A stretch of DNA of 64,000 bases, taken from NCBI RefSeq assembly GCF_000204055.1, contig NW_006768789.1, positions 822,332-886,331 on the forward strand. Direction: 5' to 3'. This stretch comes from Melampsora larici-populina 98AG31 (taxonomy: Eukaryota > Basidiomycota > Pucciniomycetes > Pucciniales > Melampsoraceae). The translations under genes and the position numbers were made by a program. This document shows positions 22,794-34,840 of the stretch, piece by piece; the first letter of the stretch is position 1; each line of letters starts with the position of its first letter. The notes below the pieces were generated by a model. That model worked only from the letters and a program-made list of their open reading frames with translations, was not told the DNA's origin and searched no databases.

Positions 22794-24089
22794 ATTGATA
22801 TTCCTCTCAAACAATAAGATTACTGAAGATCAGAGAGTAGTGATTAGGATTAAATGTATTCTATGTTTTTCGGCGTCGGAATATGCAAACGTTGCTTGCT
22901 TTATCTTCTCTGTTTAGGATGTATTTGATGTGGTGTAATGTTATTTTTTTGTATGAGTTTTTTTGCAAGGGAATTGATGGAGATGATATATATGATTAAA
23001 CTTGAGTCATTCGATCTTTATCAGCTTCCTGGAATTAGAGCTGCAATAGTAAAATCTTGTTGTGGATACCTACTTGATGAAGACTTTTGCACACGATTTT
23101 CATCATCTGTCTTTCAACCTGTTGGTCAAGGAGATTGGCACCAAAGCACAGCAATGTGTATTACCATCAACAATTTTGTCTTGTTGAATCTAGGGGTAAC
23201 ATATAACAATTCCTGCAGATGAAATACAACTGCTGGATAATGAAAGATTTCAATGGTCTTGTTGAATCCTTACACTCTGAACTCTTTTTCGTGACCTTCA
23301 ATTACCTATGGGCCTTTGAACCACAATAGGCATGACATTTGGGGTTTGTGGGCTACAGAAGTCCTTGATTTTGGTCCAAGATGGGGCACTCATCACTTGT
23401 TGGCGTGCCAGAGGTAAGGTAAAGCTTTGAAGCCAACGGCCACTTAGGTGTCAATTTGGGCCCTTTCACGAGCTTCAATCACACAATGCTCCAGGAGATA
23501 TAAATCCAAACTTCATTTGATATATTGTATCTTGCCTTTCTGGTCCACTCCTGTGGATGCTTTTTTCACCATTCAATTTTCGGAAAATCAAGATTATAGG
23601 ATAGACTATTTTGATGGCACTCATCGAGGCAGAGAAGTGAAGGTGGGGCAGTGAACTTCCTTTTGCTGATAATGAAACAAAGTTGGTCCAGCCTTTTATA
23701 AGAGGGGTCTTGGAAGACATGTGTAAATCAAATTGCTGTAAATGTTTCATAGTTTTTTCTATCAGAGGCATGTAGATCACTTCGATTCCTTCAATTTCCA
23801 TTTTCAATACTCTAACCCCCGATTTTATTGACTTCTCTCAAATACCTCGGTCTTGCTGAAAGACATTCTAGTCAACTTTTTTCACCTTCCAAACTCGTAT
23901 TTCGGCTATTGGCATCTGGGGTCTTTTAGTCGTCTTTACAAGCAGACTTTCGGTCATTCGTGTGGTGTATCTTTCATCTAGTTCGACTGAACCCGCCTGC
24001 CCGCTCGCTTTAAGAATAGTACATACAAGCGCTGGCGGCAATTGCATAATACATACTAATCTCACATTCATTCCGTCCGACCTCATTGG
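22794..24089. other. Intergenic, about 1.3 kb, nothing recognised
   Basis: Only short unrelated open frames. The last 150 bases are the probable HPC2 promoter. A CpG-poorer stretch at about 22.8-23.8 kb suggests old inserted DNA, but no element could be delimited. Confidence 0.4.
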
Positions 24090-27000
24090 ATGATGAACGC
24101 CGACTTCCTTGAGCGGTTAACAAAACGCGCGCGAGCCGAACATGGCTTGTCACCAACCCATGGCGAAGATGATGATATGGCCTTGGCTCCCATGCTCCTT
24201 CCAAGCGACAGTGGTGGAGCAGAACCGATGGATGACGAGGGCGATGAAAGTGAGGAGGAAGAGAATGGTGATATTCAGATGCTCGATCGAGGTGGTGATG
24301 AAGGTGACGTTCGGATGATAGGACCAAGCGGCGATTCCAGCGACCATCAACCTGGCCAGCCTGACTCCACCAATGCGATCGCAAATTCTGAACATCCACC
24401 CGAAGACATCGGACCAGTAGACGAAGCTGATGATGATGACGATGAGGGTACAACCGATGATGATGACGAAAACCGACCGAAAAAACGAGAAATCATGCCG
24501 ACTATTCGATTATCTCTGGAACTACCTCGGCTTCCAACTCCTACGTATGCTGCCCGATGCTCTGAATAGTAACACAAGAGAGACGCTATACTGACAGACC
24601 CAAAATCGTTTTTATTCGCAGTACGGTTGAGAGGAGTGTTTCTCTCATGGCCAAAGACGCTGGCTACGCACTTCCAGCAGACACAGCTATTACACTTGGA
24701 GCCGCTGCTGCGCCAGAACCTGAATTACCGCTCACAACCACATTCCAGGCAGACGGAGGGCCGCCGCCTGTTAGTAAGATTTGTGCTCAAACATCAGACG
24801 TCTTTGTTGAAATCAAGTCGTACAAAGCTTCAAGACTTATGTGGCTCACTCTTCAATCATCGCATCATTCTAGAAACGACGGAGAAGGCGGAAAATTTTG
24901 GAGAGAGATGAAGGCTATGATCGTGACGATCCGTTTGTGGATGATTCTGAAGCACTGATGATGGAACCGAAGTTTTACCACGCACCCGCCCGTGATGGAT
25001 TCTTCGTTGCATCGGGAGTCCTCGAGCTGAAATCAGACGAGAAGTAAGTAATCATCATCATACCTACCGGTACCATTTGATTGACACAATCCATCATTAC
25101 TCTGCATGCCATCAATCACAGAAAGACTAGGAACCGCAAGCCAGCTAGCAAGGTGGTGAAGAGAGCTCCTCTTAGCACAACCTTGAGTCATCAACCTCCA
25201 AAGCCAATAAGCAAATCTCAGAACCATCAACCCTCGACCCCAACGCAAGCTCCTCCTGCATCTGCACCCACCGGCTTGAATGCAACATCACAAGCTACCA
25301 ACAGTCGGCTTGCTGAGAGCACTGATCCTCGACTGCAGCAAGCCCAGGCGAATCAAAAAGCTCCAGGGGTCCCGTCACAAGCTACTCTCCAGGCTCAGGC
25401 GCTTCCAAAGACAAATCATACATCAACCTCAACAAAGCCCACAAACTTATCCCTACCCCCTATACAGTCTACTTTCAACAACGCCGACCATCGCACCCCC
25501 AACTTACCACCAATCAACTCTATCGCGGACCCTACTCAGACGTTGGGACTTCCAACAAATCCTATCAATCTTCTCGACGAGGACGAAGATCGCTCAGCGG
25601 CACCATTGCCAGACGCATCACGGCCAACATCACGCCATCATGAGGGGGAGAAACCTCAAAAGCGAGAGCGCTCAAAAACTTCAGATAAACCGGATTTGGC
25701 TACTCTAGATAAGTCAAAGTCGGCTCGATCATCTCACTTGGGAGCTCAAGCGCACACGACTCAACCATCGGGATCCAAGTCAAAGTCCCCGTTGAATTCA
25801 CGAAGTCCGGTCCAATCCGTTCAATCACAAACTGCGATAGAGCCGCCGAATCTGCCGCGCTGGAGTGATGTATCACAAACAGGAGCTACCCAGCGAGTTG
25901 CATCCAACGCACCATCACGCGACCCACCCCCTTCAGCTGGAGCCTCGGATGATACTGGAGCGTCGAGCTGGCCAACCAGATTAAGCTATTTGCGGAATCG
26001 ATTTGGGCCAGTGCGGAAGAAAGATGCGCCTATAGCACCTAGGCTAAGTGCTGCGATTCAAAAGCTGAAAGTCGAGGTGGATGCCGGTAAGGATGAACTA
26101 TCCAGCACTAAACTCAAAATTGAACTCATGTGATTCACTTTGTCTAACGTCGCGTGTTTTTTTCGTTCCCATTAGCACTTCCATTCGAACCTAGAAAATT
26201 TCCTCCGCATCTGACTCCCCTCACATTAGAGGTAGCTCAATTAGCATTGGATTTAAATGAATACGATGCCGCATTCTTCTCCCACCTGGCTCAGATCTTC
26301 CCTTACAATACATTCACCATCAAAGTTTGTTTGATTATCTTCACTGTTATCATCTCTCACCCTTCACAACAAGTAAACTAAAATGAGTATTCTTGATTCT
26401 TATATGATTTCATAGAAACTTGTCACGCGAGAAATTCTACCGAATCGAAAAAAGTATTACGAAGATCAAATCGATTCGAGGGTTGAACGTCTTAATATTC
26501 TCATTGATGATGCAATGGTGAAGGTCATGGCCGATCACGAGAAGGCTTTAGCAGATTGGAGAGTAGCCATGGAAGAATGGGAAAAGGAATCGAATTTACG
26601 CAAGACTGAGCCTTCTACGGTACCTGAACCTCCTCCAACCAATCCTATATCCACCGAAAATGGAGCTCAAGCTATAGATCTAACAAGCGAAACAGACAAA
26701 CAACGTAGGTTTCAAGTTCATGTTGATCCTTTTGAGATACAAGATTGATCATTCAATCAACTCGATCCCCTCATCTGATATTTTTTGCCTTGATTGATCA
26801 GCTAAACCACCTATCAAGACATTCAAATTTACTACAGCTATGCGAGAGCTGTATTACGAAATCCTCAAATTAGAAGACGAACTTTGTGAAACAATTCAGG
26901 AAACCCAGTACGTCTGGTTTGATAATCTTTTGAATCCTTCTCCTCTCTCTTGAAAGTATAAAGCTAAAAACATCTATGATTTGCTTGATTCAATCTTTCA

Positions 27001-27370
27001 TCCTCTACCACCCTAGATCACTTGTGGATAAGAATGTAACGTTAAAAGATACGAATAATCGGAAACAATTATACTCGAGAGTTAAGTGTCGATTTATAAT
27101 ATCGATATTTTTTTGGAATCTTTGGGTTCATGTGAACAAACAAAGCTGACGAGTGTAAAAATCGACTCTGAATTTTCAGTTATTAAAACTATGGCCCGAA
27201 GGTTTTATGAGTACAACAAAATTGAGTAGAGAAGGTTAGTCAAGTTCTCGCATTCACTCAATGTCGCTTATAACTTGATGATGTTTTCTTGGCTCTACAA
27301 CTTAGCTACGAACATACGGAGAAAGTATGACGTACCAGTCCCATCTTCGGAACCCAAACCTTCATCATAA
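24090..27370 (+). CDS. HPC2: HIR histone-chaperone subunit Hpc2/ubinuclein
   Basis: Subunit of the HIR/HIRA complex, replication-independent H3-H4 deposition, nuclear. Ten exons in phase: 24090-24544, 24622-24769, 24874-25043, 25122-26086, 26176-26324, 26416-26704, 26802-26907, 27017-27080, 27180-27234 and 27306-27370, about 821 residues. Acidic N-terminus; then IRLSLELPRLPTPT and, in exon 3, the Hpc2-related domain with DDPFVDDSE and KFYHAPARDGFFVASG, the HIRA-binding signature. A long low-complexity Ser/Pro/Gln linker (exon 4) leads to the conserved ubinuclein middle domain (LTLEVAQLALDLNEYDAAFF; KPPIKTFKFTTAMRELYYEI; SREATNIRRKYDVP). Every splice phase fits, and a decayed duplicate at 40090-42930 supports the same exon order. 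This copy appears intact. Confidence 0.92.
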
Positions 27371-27576
27371 AATTCAAAAATGCCATCTTGTTTTATCGTA
27401 ATGATTTGTATTAATGGATGTAGTGGATTGAATCTTTAAATTGTGATAGCTTCTAGACTGCAACATTTCCGTGGATCACTTGCTACAATCGTAGTGATCA
27501 GGAAATAGGTCAATCAAGCTTGGGGTCAATGATGGTCTTGTTTGGATGCGCTGGCAGGATAGCACTGCCAGCATAG
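27371..27576. other. 3' flank of HPC2
   Basis: No gene seen; leads into the inverted-repeat sequence at 27577. Confidence 0.4.
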
Positions 27577-27720
27577 ATGCCTCGGGTTGAGAAATCCGAG
27601 GCATCATCGGAGGCAAATCCTTGGACGGACCTTGTCCGAGGTTTTTGCCCGAGGTATTTTTTTGCCCTGAGAATGGGAGCACCGGAGATTCCGGGGATGG
27701 TTCTGATAATCTGATAATGA
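27577..27720 (+). repeat. Left member of an inverted repeat pair (CCTCGG family)
   Basis: Carries CCTCGG...AAATCCGAGG, CCGAGGTTTTT and GAGGTATT in order, then a CCGGAGATT and GATAATCTGATAA stretch. The same order of motifs, in reverse complement, is found at 38712-38874: over the core of about 85 bases roughly three quarters of positions agree by eye. Confidence 0.7.
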
Positions 27721-27997
27721 TAAATATCTGATACATTGATAAAACTGTGATAAATACACCTACACCCCCTTAAGTGAAATACATCTACCTAAACCAAACC
27801 AAGAATAAATTGGATTCAAGTCAAAAACTACCAAAACCATACAGCCCGTGGTCTGTACTGTAAGATCATCAGCCATGTCACACGCTGTACACCTGCATGA
27901 CCCTAAGCTCGCTCCTATCCCAATCCAGCATACCCTCTGTGTTTCATGAAAAAAAAATCCACACAACAAATATTTTTGTATAGCCTCCAGATTCATA

Positions 27998-30199
27998 ATG
28001 CCAGACTCTGCTCTCACACCATCACCACATACAAATCTCAGCAAACTTTTCTTCCCTCAACTCAGTGAGGATGGTCGTCCCAACCCTAATATCAGAAAAA
28101 TATGTCAAGGTCAACCCTCACGTCATAGCACTACCAACACCATACCTGAATGGACCAGTAGGCCTGAGATGTCCTGTATGTATGGTTCCAATGGAATACA
28201 AGAAAGCAAAAGTTGATTCTTGGCTCATCGGTGTAAGTAGCAAGAATTTTACTTGAAACCTAACCAAAAGCTGAAAAATTTCCTCCAACCCGCAGTGCCC
28301 TACCCCTCAAAACGAACACAATTGGAAGACCTGGAGATGTGATCAACTCAACCATGAACTTGCCATGATCAACCTCGGAACTCCTCGACCAATTGTCTCC
28401 AAACCCGGTGATTGGGGACCTAGAGTATCAACACAAGGCGAAATCCTTGATGACGTTACCGCGGCTGCGAACTGCTCTACTGGACGACATCATCCATATC
28501 CTCGCCCTGTCCAAAAACCACACGTTGTTTGCAAACGAGTCAATGAGGGTTCATTGTCTCAAAACCATAAGGACGCCGGAAACAAAGGGTGTCCATCTCA
28601 GTATTGTCGTGGGGTAAGATTGCGTCTCCTACCTTTTTTAATTCAGCAACTGATTTTTTCCTTGATCTCAAGTGTTGCACTGAATTCGGCTCAGCTTTAT
28701 GTACCAAACACCCACGCAAATCTGTGATTCCGCCTCAGCAACTGGAACTCTTTGGCCATCAAGCTCAGCCAATTGCCAAAGCTGCTACGGCCAACTCTCA
28801 ATCGGCAGCACAATCAAGAGCCTCAGCAGCGAGCTCCACCCCTCACCAGTGGGCCCAATCATCAAATTCCATTGGGCGCCTGGTATCATCTCAAAGTATG
28901 GCCCTGATTCATCAAAATCGAATTGAACGAGAAAAATCTGCACACCAGCATTCGAACCGCTTCGACTTAAGCAAAATGGCCACCATATACTTATGGCTCA
29001 ATGTATGTGTCTAATTTATTATGCTTTGTCTTATGACATTGTTTGATGTTTATTTCCATATCTTTTTGATGTTTTTTTCCATACCTTGCAATCACTTCCC
29101 CGACTACAGGCTGTTGAACCAAAAGCTTACACTGCAGTATTTCCACAGTGGCCTCAAGCATGTTTTGACCAATGCGAGCTTTTGATGCAGGCAGTGATGG
29201 AAGCAGTTCCACAGTGGAATCGTGCGCTGAGCTTTTGGGATGAAAAAAATGGGGGATGGGTAAGCTCCATTCAGGCTCGTCTTTCATGTGTCCTTTGCTG
29301 ATACTGATATGGTGAGATTCTTTATTTCTGTAGTGTGACACACTGGTCCAATATCCACACCGCTTCCGAGCCAACCAACGCAAGATCGTGGCGCGTCTCC
29401 AGACGGTTGTAATCCCCCGAACAGCTACACACCACTCCGTAGCCGCCATCTTTGCAAAGACCCCCCCAACTTCCGCCTTTTTATCAACATCAGATCTCCC
29501 AGCAATCTGCGAAACTCCCTCTTCACCAACAACTCCGCTTATATCTCAAAAATCCATACCAGCACAACAAACTGATTGCTCACTATCAGTCGCCAATGCA
29601 ACAGGCTTTCAAATGGACACACAAGGGAAGGATTTCCCTTCGTCATCATCCCAAACATCTCCATCTCCATCACCTACCCCAGCCACTCCGCACATTGATT
29701 TGACCCAGTCACCCAATGACTCGGCAGAACTCCCAAGTCCCAGTGACCTTTTATCTGGACCCGTGCAACCATCTGTTGGGGATATTGAAACACGGGAAGA
29801 TGAGATTGAAACAAAGTAAGATCCTTTGCAATATCTACTTACACCTGCACTCACTGACTGACGGATACTCTACTCTGTACACCAACAATTAGTTCATCAA
29901 CAACCGAGCTTCAAGGTGGTTGGCCTGGAACGACAGTCCTGGTTTCTACCCTCCTTGCATGGTATAAGGATGCCTTGACTGGCAGACCAAAGCAAAAATG
30001 GATAGCCCACTTTGGTGGTGAATGGAAGTTCACTAGCTCCATGTATCGTTATCGCAAATGGATCAAAGAGGTTGATTACGAAGTTATGTTCAACAGGTTT
30101 CAGAGTCAGCCTGAGGCAACTGTAGATGAGGCTCGTGATGTTTACATAGATGTGTTCAACAAAGTGGCTAGTCTTCAAGGGGGTTCTTCAAAAAGTTAG
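27998..30199 (+). pseudogene. Cys/His zinc-finger protein of an expanded rust family, one frameshift
   Basis: Six exons: 27998-28232, 28296-28613, 28673-29002, 29110-29259, 29334-29815 and 29893-30199, about 606 codons. Exon 1 needs a one-base correction in an A-run near 28087-28091 to stay in frame; all other junctions fit. Domains: RCPVCMVPMEYKK with a CxxC pair; a cysteine cluster spanning exons 2-3 (KGCPSQYCRG joined to CCTEFG, then CTKHPRK), a treble-clef-like metal site; a long Ser/Pro linker; and a C-terminal block ending WIAHFGGEWKF and YRKWIKEVDYE. The cluster resembles cysteine-rich modules attached to transposon genes in basidiomycetes, but the exact family is not named here. It is convergent with the TET/JBP gene, 430 bases away. 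Without the A-run change it would be an intact gene, so an assembly slip is possible. Confidence 0.6.
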
Positions 30200-30630
30200 A
30201 ACCCAACGCTGGTCAAATCACAGAGCACCATTAGAATTTACTTTACACTGTTCAATATTGAAACCCTTCATCATTTTTTGCATCTTCAAAGAAACTTCAA
30301 AAAAGATCATGTAGCCTGAATTATCAACCGTATCAATCACTGCTCCAGTTTCCTTGACCTTCTGCCTTTCAGTTAGTTAGAGTTTAGCTGGGATTTGCAA
30401 AAAGTTTGTATTTAAAAGTTTATATTGTTGCTTTGCAGTTTGAACCTTTTCCTCTTGATGATTATACATTGGTTAACACTTACTTTAAATTGATTCGAAC
30501 TAAACTCCCCACTGGGTTTTGGATTAAACAATTGGAAGTGTGCACTGTGTTATATACAAAAGTTTTTGTTCAAAAAAGTATAGAAAGACATATTTTATTT
30601 ACAAAATTGAATCAAATCTTAGATCTCCTT

Positions 30631-31875
30631 TCATTTTGACAACTTATCTAATTTGACGTATACCTGCTGGTCATAACCCTTTATATGATCCTTTGTATAC
30701 AACTCCCACGCCTTCCTTGACATTCTTGATTTCTTTAGTTTTAATGCCTTACCCAATTTCACCAACCTGGAAGAGATTTGGCAAGAGGACCCAAACCGTG
30801 TCAAAAATGCCTTGGATGGGATGATTTCTTTCCCTGTCAGCTTGTTCTTCGTGGTGGACTTGAGTGTAAAGTGTTTGACTTGCGTTTTCCATAATCTCAA
30901 CAATCCCATTACAATTATCAAAATCAATACCAACAGCGTAGTCTGATAAACAAAAAATAGAACCTTCAATGTGACAATCAGAGGGGTTCTTGATTATATC
31001 GTGAGGCTTGCCGGTTTCTCTATTGACTCTTGCAAACATTCCAAATGCATAAGGTGTGGCATCCTTATCACGATGTGGTTTATTGGTAAAATTATCACGA
31101 GTAATGGCCACATTGGAGGCCCAGACTTGGCTATTAGCAGATGTCTCCCATCCTGGAGAGTCGAAAGAAGGGACACTGGCTTCAGCTGCAATCTGTGAAT
31201 TGGCGGAAAAAGCTGACATCGAAAGAATCGAAAACCTTTCTGCCCAAAAGTCTTTGGCCTGAGGCAGAAGAAGTGAATTGCGTTCAATATCAATCCAAAT
31301 CTTTCCCTCGGATTTGGATGTTGCTTGATTAAGGGAGTAGTGACCTAATTGGGGTTTCATCAGTCACAGTCACCTAGCTGGATTTAGAACGTAAATATAT
31401 AGAAGAACTCACAAACATCTTTTCCAACATCGGCAGCTACACCCGCTGCGGAGCGCCAACCCATGGCCCTCATATCTCCAGGCCTATTGACTCCACGAGT
31501 TGCACCATTATTCTTCACAAATCCCCTGGAGATACCATGAAGATAAAATGTAGATATTGAGGATTCAAATTGGACGAGAAGCTCGGGATGCATGTCGCTG
31601 AACTCGTTGAATTGGGCAATCAAAAGGAGCTCTAGCGATTTTTTGTCAACCAAGACCACGATCCCATGATGGAATAACTTCCTTGGTACTGATGAGGGTT
31701 TTTTCTCTAAGAAGAAGAACTTTGCAGTATCTGGAAGTCCGTATTCACAGGCGATTTGATTCCTGCGTGAGATTTCGCGTGCAACCTTGAGTTTGTTGTG
31801 TTGTTTCTCGGTGGCTTTGTTCTTTTGAGTCCTCTTCTTGGAATCATACTTTCGCTTTGAGTTGCTTCTTGCCAT
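30631..31875 (-). pseudogene. TET/JBP-type 2-oxoglutarate/Fe(II) dioxygenase, frameshifted
   Basis: Oxygenases of this superfamily oxidise 5-methylcytosine (TET) or thymine (JBP) in DNA. Minus-strand exon 1 is 31875-31413 (very basic N-terminus, KRKYDSKKRTQKNK, then TRGVNRPGDMRAMGW) and joins in phase to exon 2 at 31344 (CHYSLNQATS). Exon 2 has the iron ligands in PHRDKD (HxD) followed by TPYAFGMFARV and AVGIDF. Near 30895 the frame slips by one base: the continuing frame reads LWKTQVKHFT, supplying the distal His, and TRFGSSCQIS with the co-substrate Arg, ending at 30631. About 412 codons in all, close to full length. Only this single shift prevents a complete protein. An array of 72-bp repeats lies just upstream. 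Domain assignment is from motif order and spacing, without a search. Confidence 0.72.
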
Positions 31876-31939
31876 TTTGGAAAGTGGACGGTGTTGAATG
31901 ATTGGGATACACAGAGAGTTTTCGAAAGATAGTTGATTA

Positions 31940-32425
31940 GAATATTCGGTTTATTGTTATTGGCACACTGCCCTCCAGCAAAGAGAATAATCAAATGAGA
32001 TGAGAGCGATGAAATATTCAATTTATTGTTATTGGCACACTGCCCTCCAACAAAGAGAATAATCAAATGAGATGAGAGCGATGAAATATTCAATTTATTG
32101 TTATTGGCACACTGCCCTCCAACAAAGAGAATAATCAAATGAGATGAGAGCAATGAAATATTCAATTTATTGTTATTGGCACACTGCCCTCCAACAAAGA
32201 GAATAATCAAATGAGATGAGAGCGATGAAATATTCAATTTATTGTTATTGGCACACTGCCCTCCAACAAAGAGAATAATCAAATGAGATGAGAGCGATGA
32301 AATATTCAATTTATTGTTATTGGCACACTGCCCTCCAACAAAGAGAATAATCGAATGAGATGAGAGCGATGAAAGACTATATTCAATTTATTGTTATTGG
32401 CACACTGCCCTCAAACAAAGAGAAT
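31940..32425 (-). repeat. 72-bp tandem repeat array, about 6.5 copies
   Basis: Units begin TATTCAATTTATTG and include TTGGCACACTGCCCTCC and ATGAGATGAGAGC. Five central copies are nearly identical; the first and last are diverged. The unit length is a multiple of three and one minus-strand frame is open throughout (24-residue repeats). It sits directly upstream of the TET/JBP-type start codon (31875). Confidence 0.92.
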
Positions 32426-32710
32426 GATGGTATTTTCTAGGAGGATATGCGAGTAGGGTTTGTTTTGCTGTGATGATTGAATTGAAGTAGTGATGATGGT
32501 CGATGGTTGTGAGTTGTTGATTTAAGTAAACTGGTCTGATGACGATGGCGAAACAACTATCATCAGATGGGTGTTTATATAGAGAGGAAATGAATAAGCA
32601 CCGGTTGAAAAGCCATGTTGAGAATTAAAAGCGTCCACTATCAATAGAAAGCCTTGCAGAGCAAATTACATGCTTTCAATCGCAAGGTGTAAAGAGCAAT
32701 GGTGAGCATA

Positions 32711-32900
32711 TGCATTTGAATAAATCATGTCAGCACGATTGACTGCTTTTCATTTCAAGTCACCTTGGAGAATTACTGCTTTGTCCTTTTGAAGTAGGAC
32801 TTATGTATTTGAATAAATGCTGTCAGAGCGATTGCCTGCTTTGATTTCAACTGCCTTGGGGAATCAGGGCTTTGTCCTTTCAAAGTAGGACTATACCTAT
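32711..32900 (+). repeat. Imperfect 93-bp tandem duplication
   Basis: Two copies, starting ATTTGAATAAAT at 32714 and 32807, share GTCAG..CGATTG.CTGCTTT and CTTTGTCCTTT..AAGTAGGAC. Confidence 0.75.
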
Positions 32901-33134
32901 CTTTTTGATACATTGCTCTTTGGTTTTTTAACGTGATCTTTGAACAATAGTGGCATTTAGATTTTTTCACTACAGCTCAAAAGCTTTTGTCAGACGACAA
33001 ACTTTGGCTTGTTCCAATTTACGCCGGAGAATCTGATTGTGATCATCATCCTTGTCTCTCTTAGATTCCTTCACCAGTTATTTTCCAAGCCACATTCATT
33101 CACTGACTTGAATTGTTTCAAATTCAAAATACAA

Positions 33135-33940
33135 GATGGCACAAAGAGCTAGTCTAATTTCTTACACAGTAGCAGGTGGTCTATGGCTCGATTGTCGACA
33201 TGCATTTCTCGAAGAACTCATCAATGTGGTTCCAACTTTTAATCACCTTATCTCACTTCCTGAATATATCCTTTGAAAGAGTTATTATAATGTGGGACAA
33301 AGATTAAGATATTATGATGAAGAGACTAATGTGAAGGCGATTGATTCGGATGGAGTTTGGGTTTGGCCTGTGATGCAAAATTTTGATTTCGTTGTGGAAA
33401 ATGCAACAACAGTAGTATGAAGGATCAAATTTGATTTGCAACAATTCATGTCATCACAGAAGACGGATGAGTTTGTTTTTGATTTCAAACATCTTGATAT
33501 CTTTCTAGTGCAAGAGTTCCTTGCCTTTCAAGAATTACTTGCCTTTAATCCAGTGGTGTTTCGCGTGATTGCATTAATATCCTGGTTTGTAGAAGTCAAA
33601 CCAGGATATTATGAAAAGAAACCAGATTCACGAAAGAAGAAGGGTGAGTTATTAGATACATCGAAAGACATCACAGAGGAAACGATTATGACATCCGAAA
33701 ACATGTTAAAGAAGTTATTGATTGAAGAAGAACATTTGGAGTTATGGGTATGGAAATTTATTGATGTTAATGATCCCATGAACCAAGTCTGTGAAGCATC
33801 GAGAGACTCTGCTGTAAGTCTTTTTGCACCCCCCTCACACCTCAAGTGCTTTGATTACGAGCAAACAAGCTGATTTCCATCATTCTTCTTCTTTGCTATC
33901 TGTTTGGATGTATTTACAGAGGGACATTGAGGAATGTCTT
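33135..33940 (+). pseudogene. Unidentified gene remnant with two stops
   Basis: A continuous coding-like frame starts MAQRASLISYTVAGGLWLD at 33135 and passes two in-frame TGA codons (one in EYIL-stop-KSYYNV, another after ENATTVV) before a longer open part (33436-33873) rich in hydrophobic and charged residues (RVIALISWFVEVKPGYYEKK; EEEHLELWVWKFIDVNDP), ending near a GTAAGT donor. Codon order across the stops stays protein-like, so this looks like a recently inactivated gene. Family not recognised. Confidence 0.45.
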
Positions 33941-34840
33941 AATTAGTATTCGTTGGATTTTATAACATCCATTTCCCTTGATCTTGTGTTGTACAAGCTC
34001 TAACACAAACAGTGAACAGGCAAAACTTTTCATATTCTTTTGTTTTACCTGGGTAGCTCTTTATTTTGTTTTCTTATAATTCTCTTTACTATTTTGTTTT
34101 GACTCAGCTTTGGAACTCCATCAAATCTCAATGAATTTAAACCATTCAACATTTGTAAATCAAACTGATCTTCTCGATTTTCACTGTTCTGTTAGGGATT
34201 AGGGATTTTGAAAAGGGAATCAATGAAAAACAAAAGATGACAAAGCAAGTAGTAGAGCTGTGAGTAACAATATTAACATAGAACCTTTACCAAGTCCGGT
34301 AGCAGCATCTGGACTTGACATCACTTGATTGAATAACACCACAAGGCAAATCACGTTTATTCCACCCCTTTTACCGGTAACGGAATGCCAAGCTATCTCC
34401 TTGTTTCCTCATCGTGGCACAGGTCACATTGGTCAATCCCAGCTAAGTCAGATGAAGTAGCCTAGTCAGGGTTATAAGTTTTTGTCAAATTAAATTAACG
34501 GATCATTGCTCATTTTCTCAAAACTGCTAGGTGGTATATAGGGGCCACGCATAAGATGAAAAAGTTATTCCACCATCCGTTTTCCCCTTTTTTCATTCAT
34601 CTTACCCACTTTCTCAGTAATCTTTCCCACTTTTTCATTCATCTTTGTTACCCAACTTTCACCTTTCATAAACTCCCCATCCAGCCACCATCAGAATTCA
34701 ATTTACAAAGACGTTTCTATAGTGTTTATTGACTTTTGTGTAAATCAAAGTCATATATTCCGCTTTTTTTCATAGTCAAGATTGTCCATAGTTTTCATTG
34801 TTTTTCCCTACAAACCACTCACCTCAGCCACCACTCAAAG
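33941..34840. other. Intergenic, AT-rich, nothing recognised
   Basis: No coding signal; C/T-rich tract at about 34570-34670 just upstream of the gene at 34841 is probably its promoter. Confidence 0.4.

Noticed and set aside
24150..24395. Minus-strand ORFs across the HPC2 acidic region
   Set aside because: Reverse reading of an acidic repeat region; no independent motif.
31707..32309. 200-codon minus ORF formed by the 72-bp repeats as a separate gene
   Set aside because: Its C-terminal part overlaps the TET/JBP-type first exon in another frame and the rest is repeat sequence, so it is recorded as a repeat array, not a gene.
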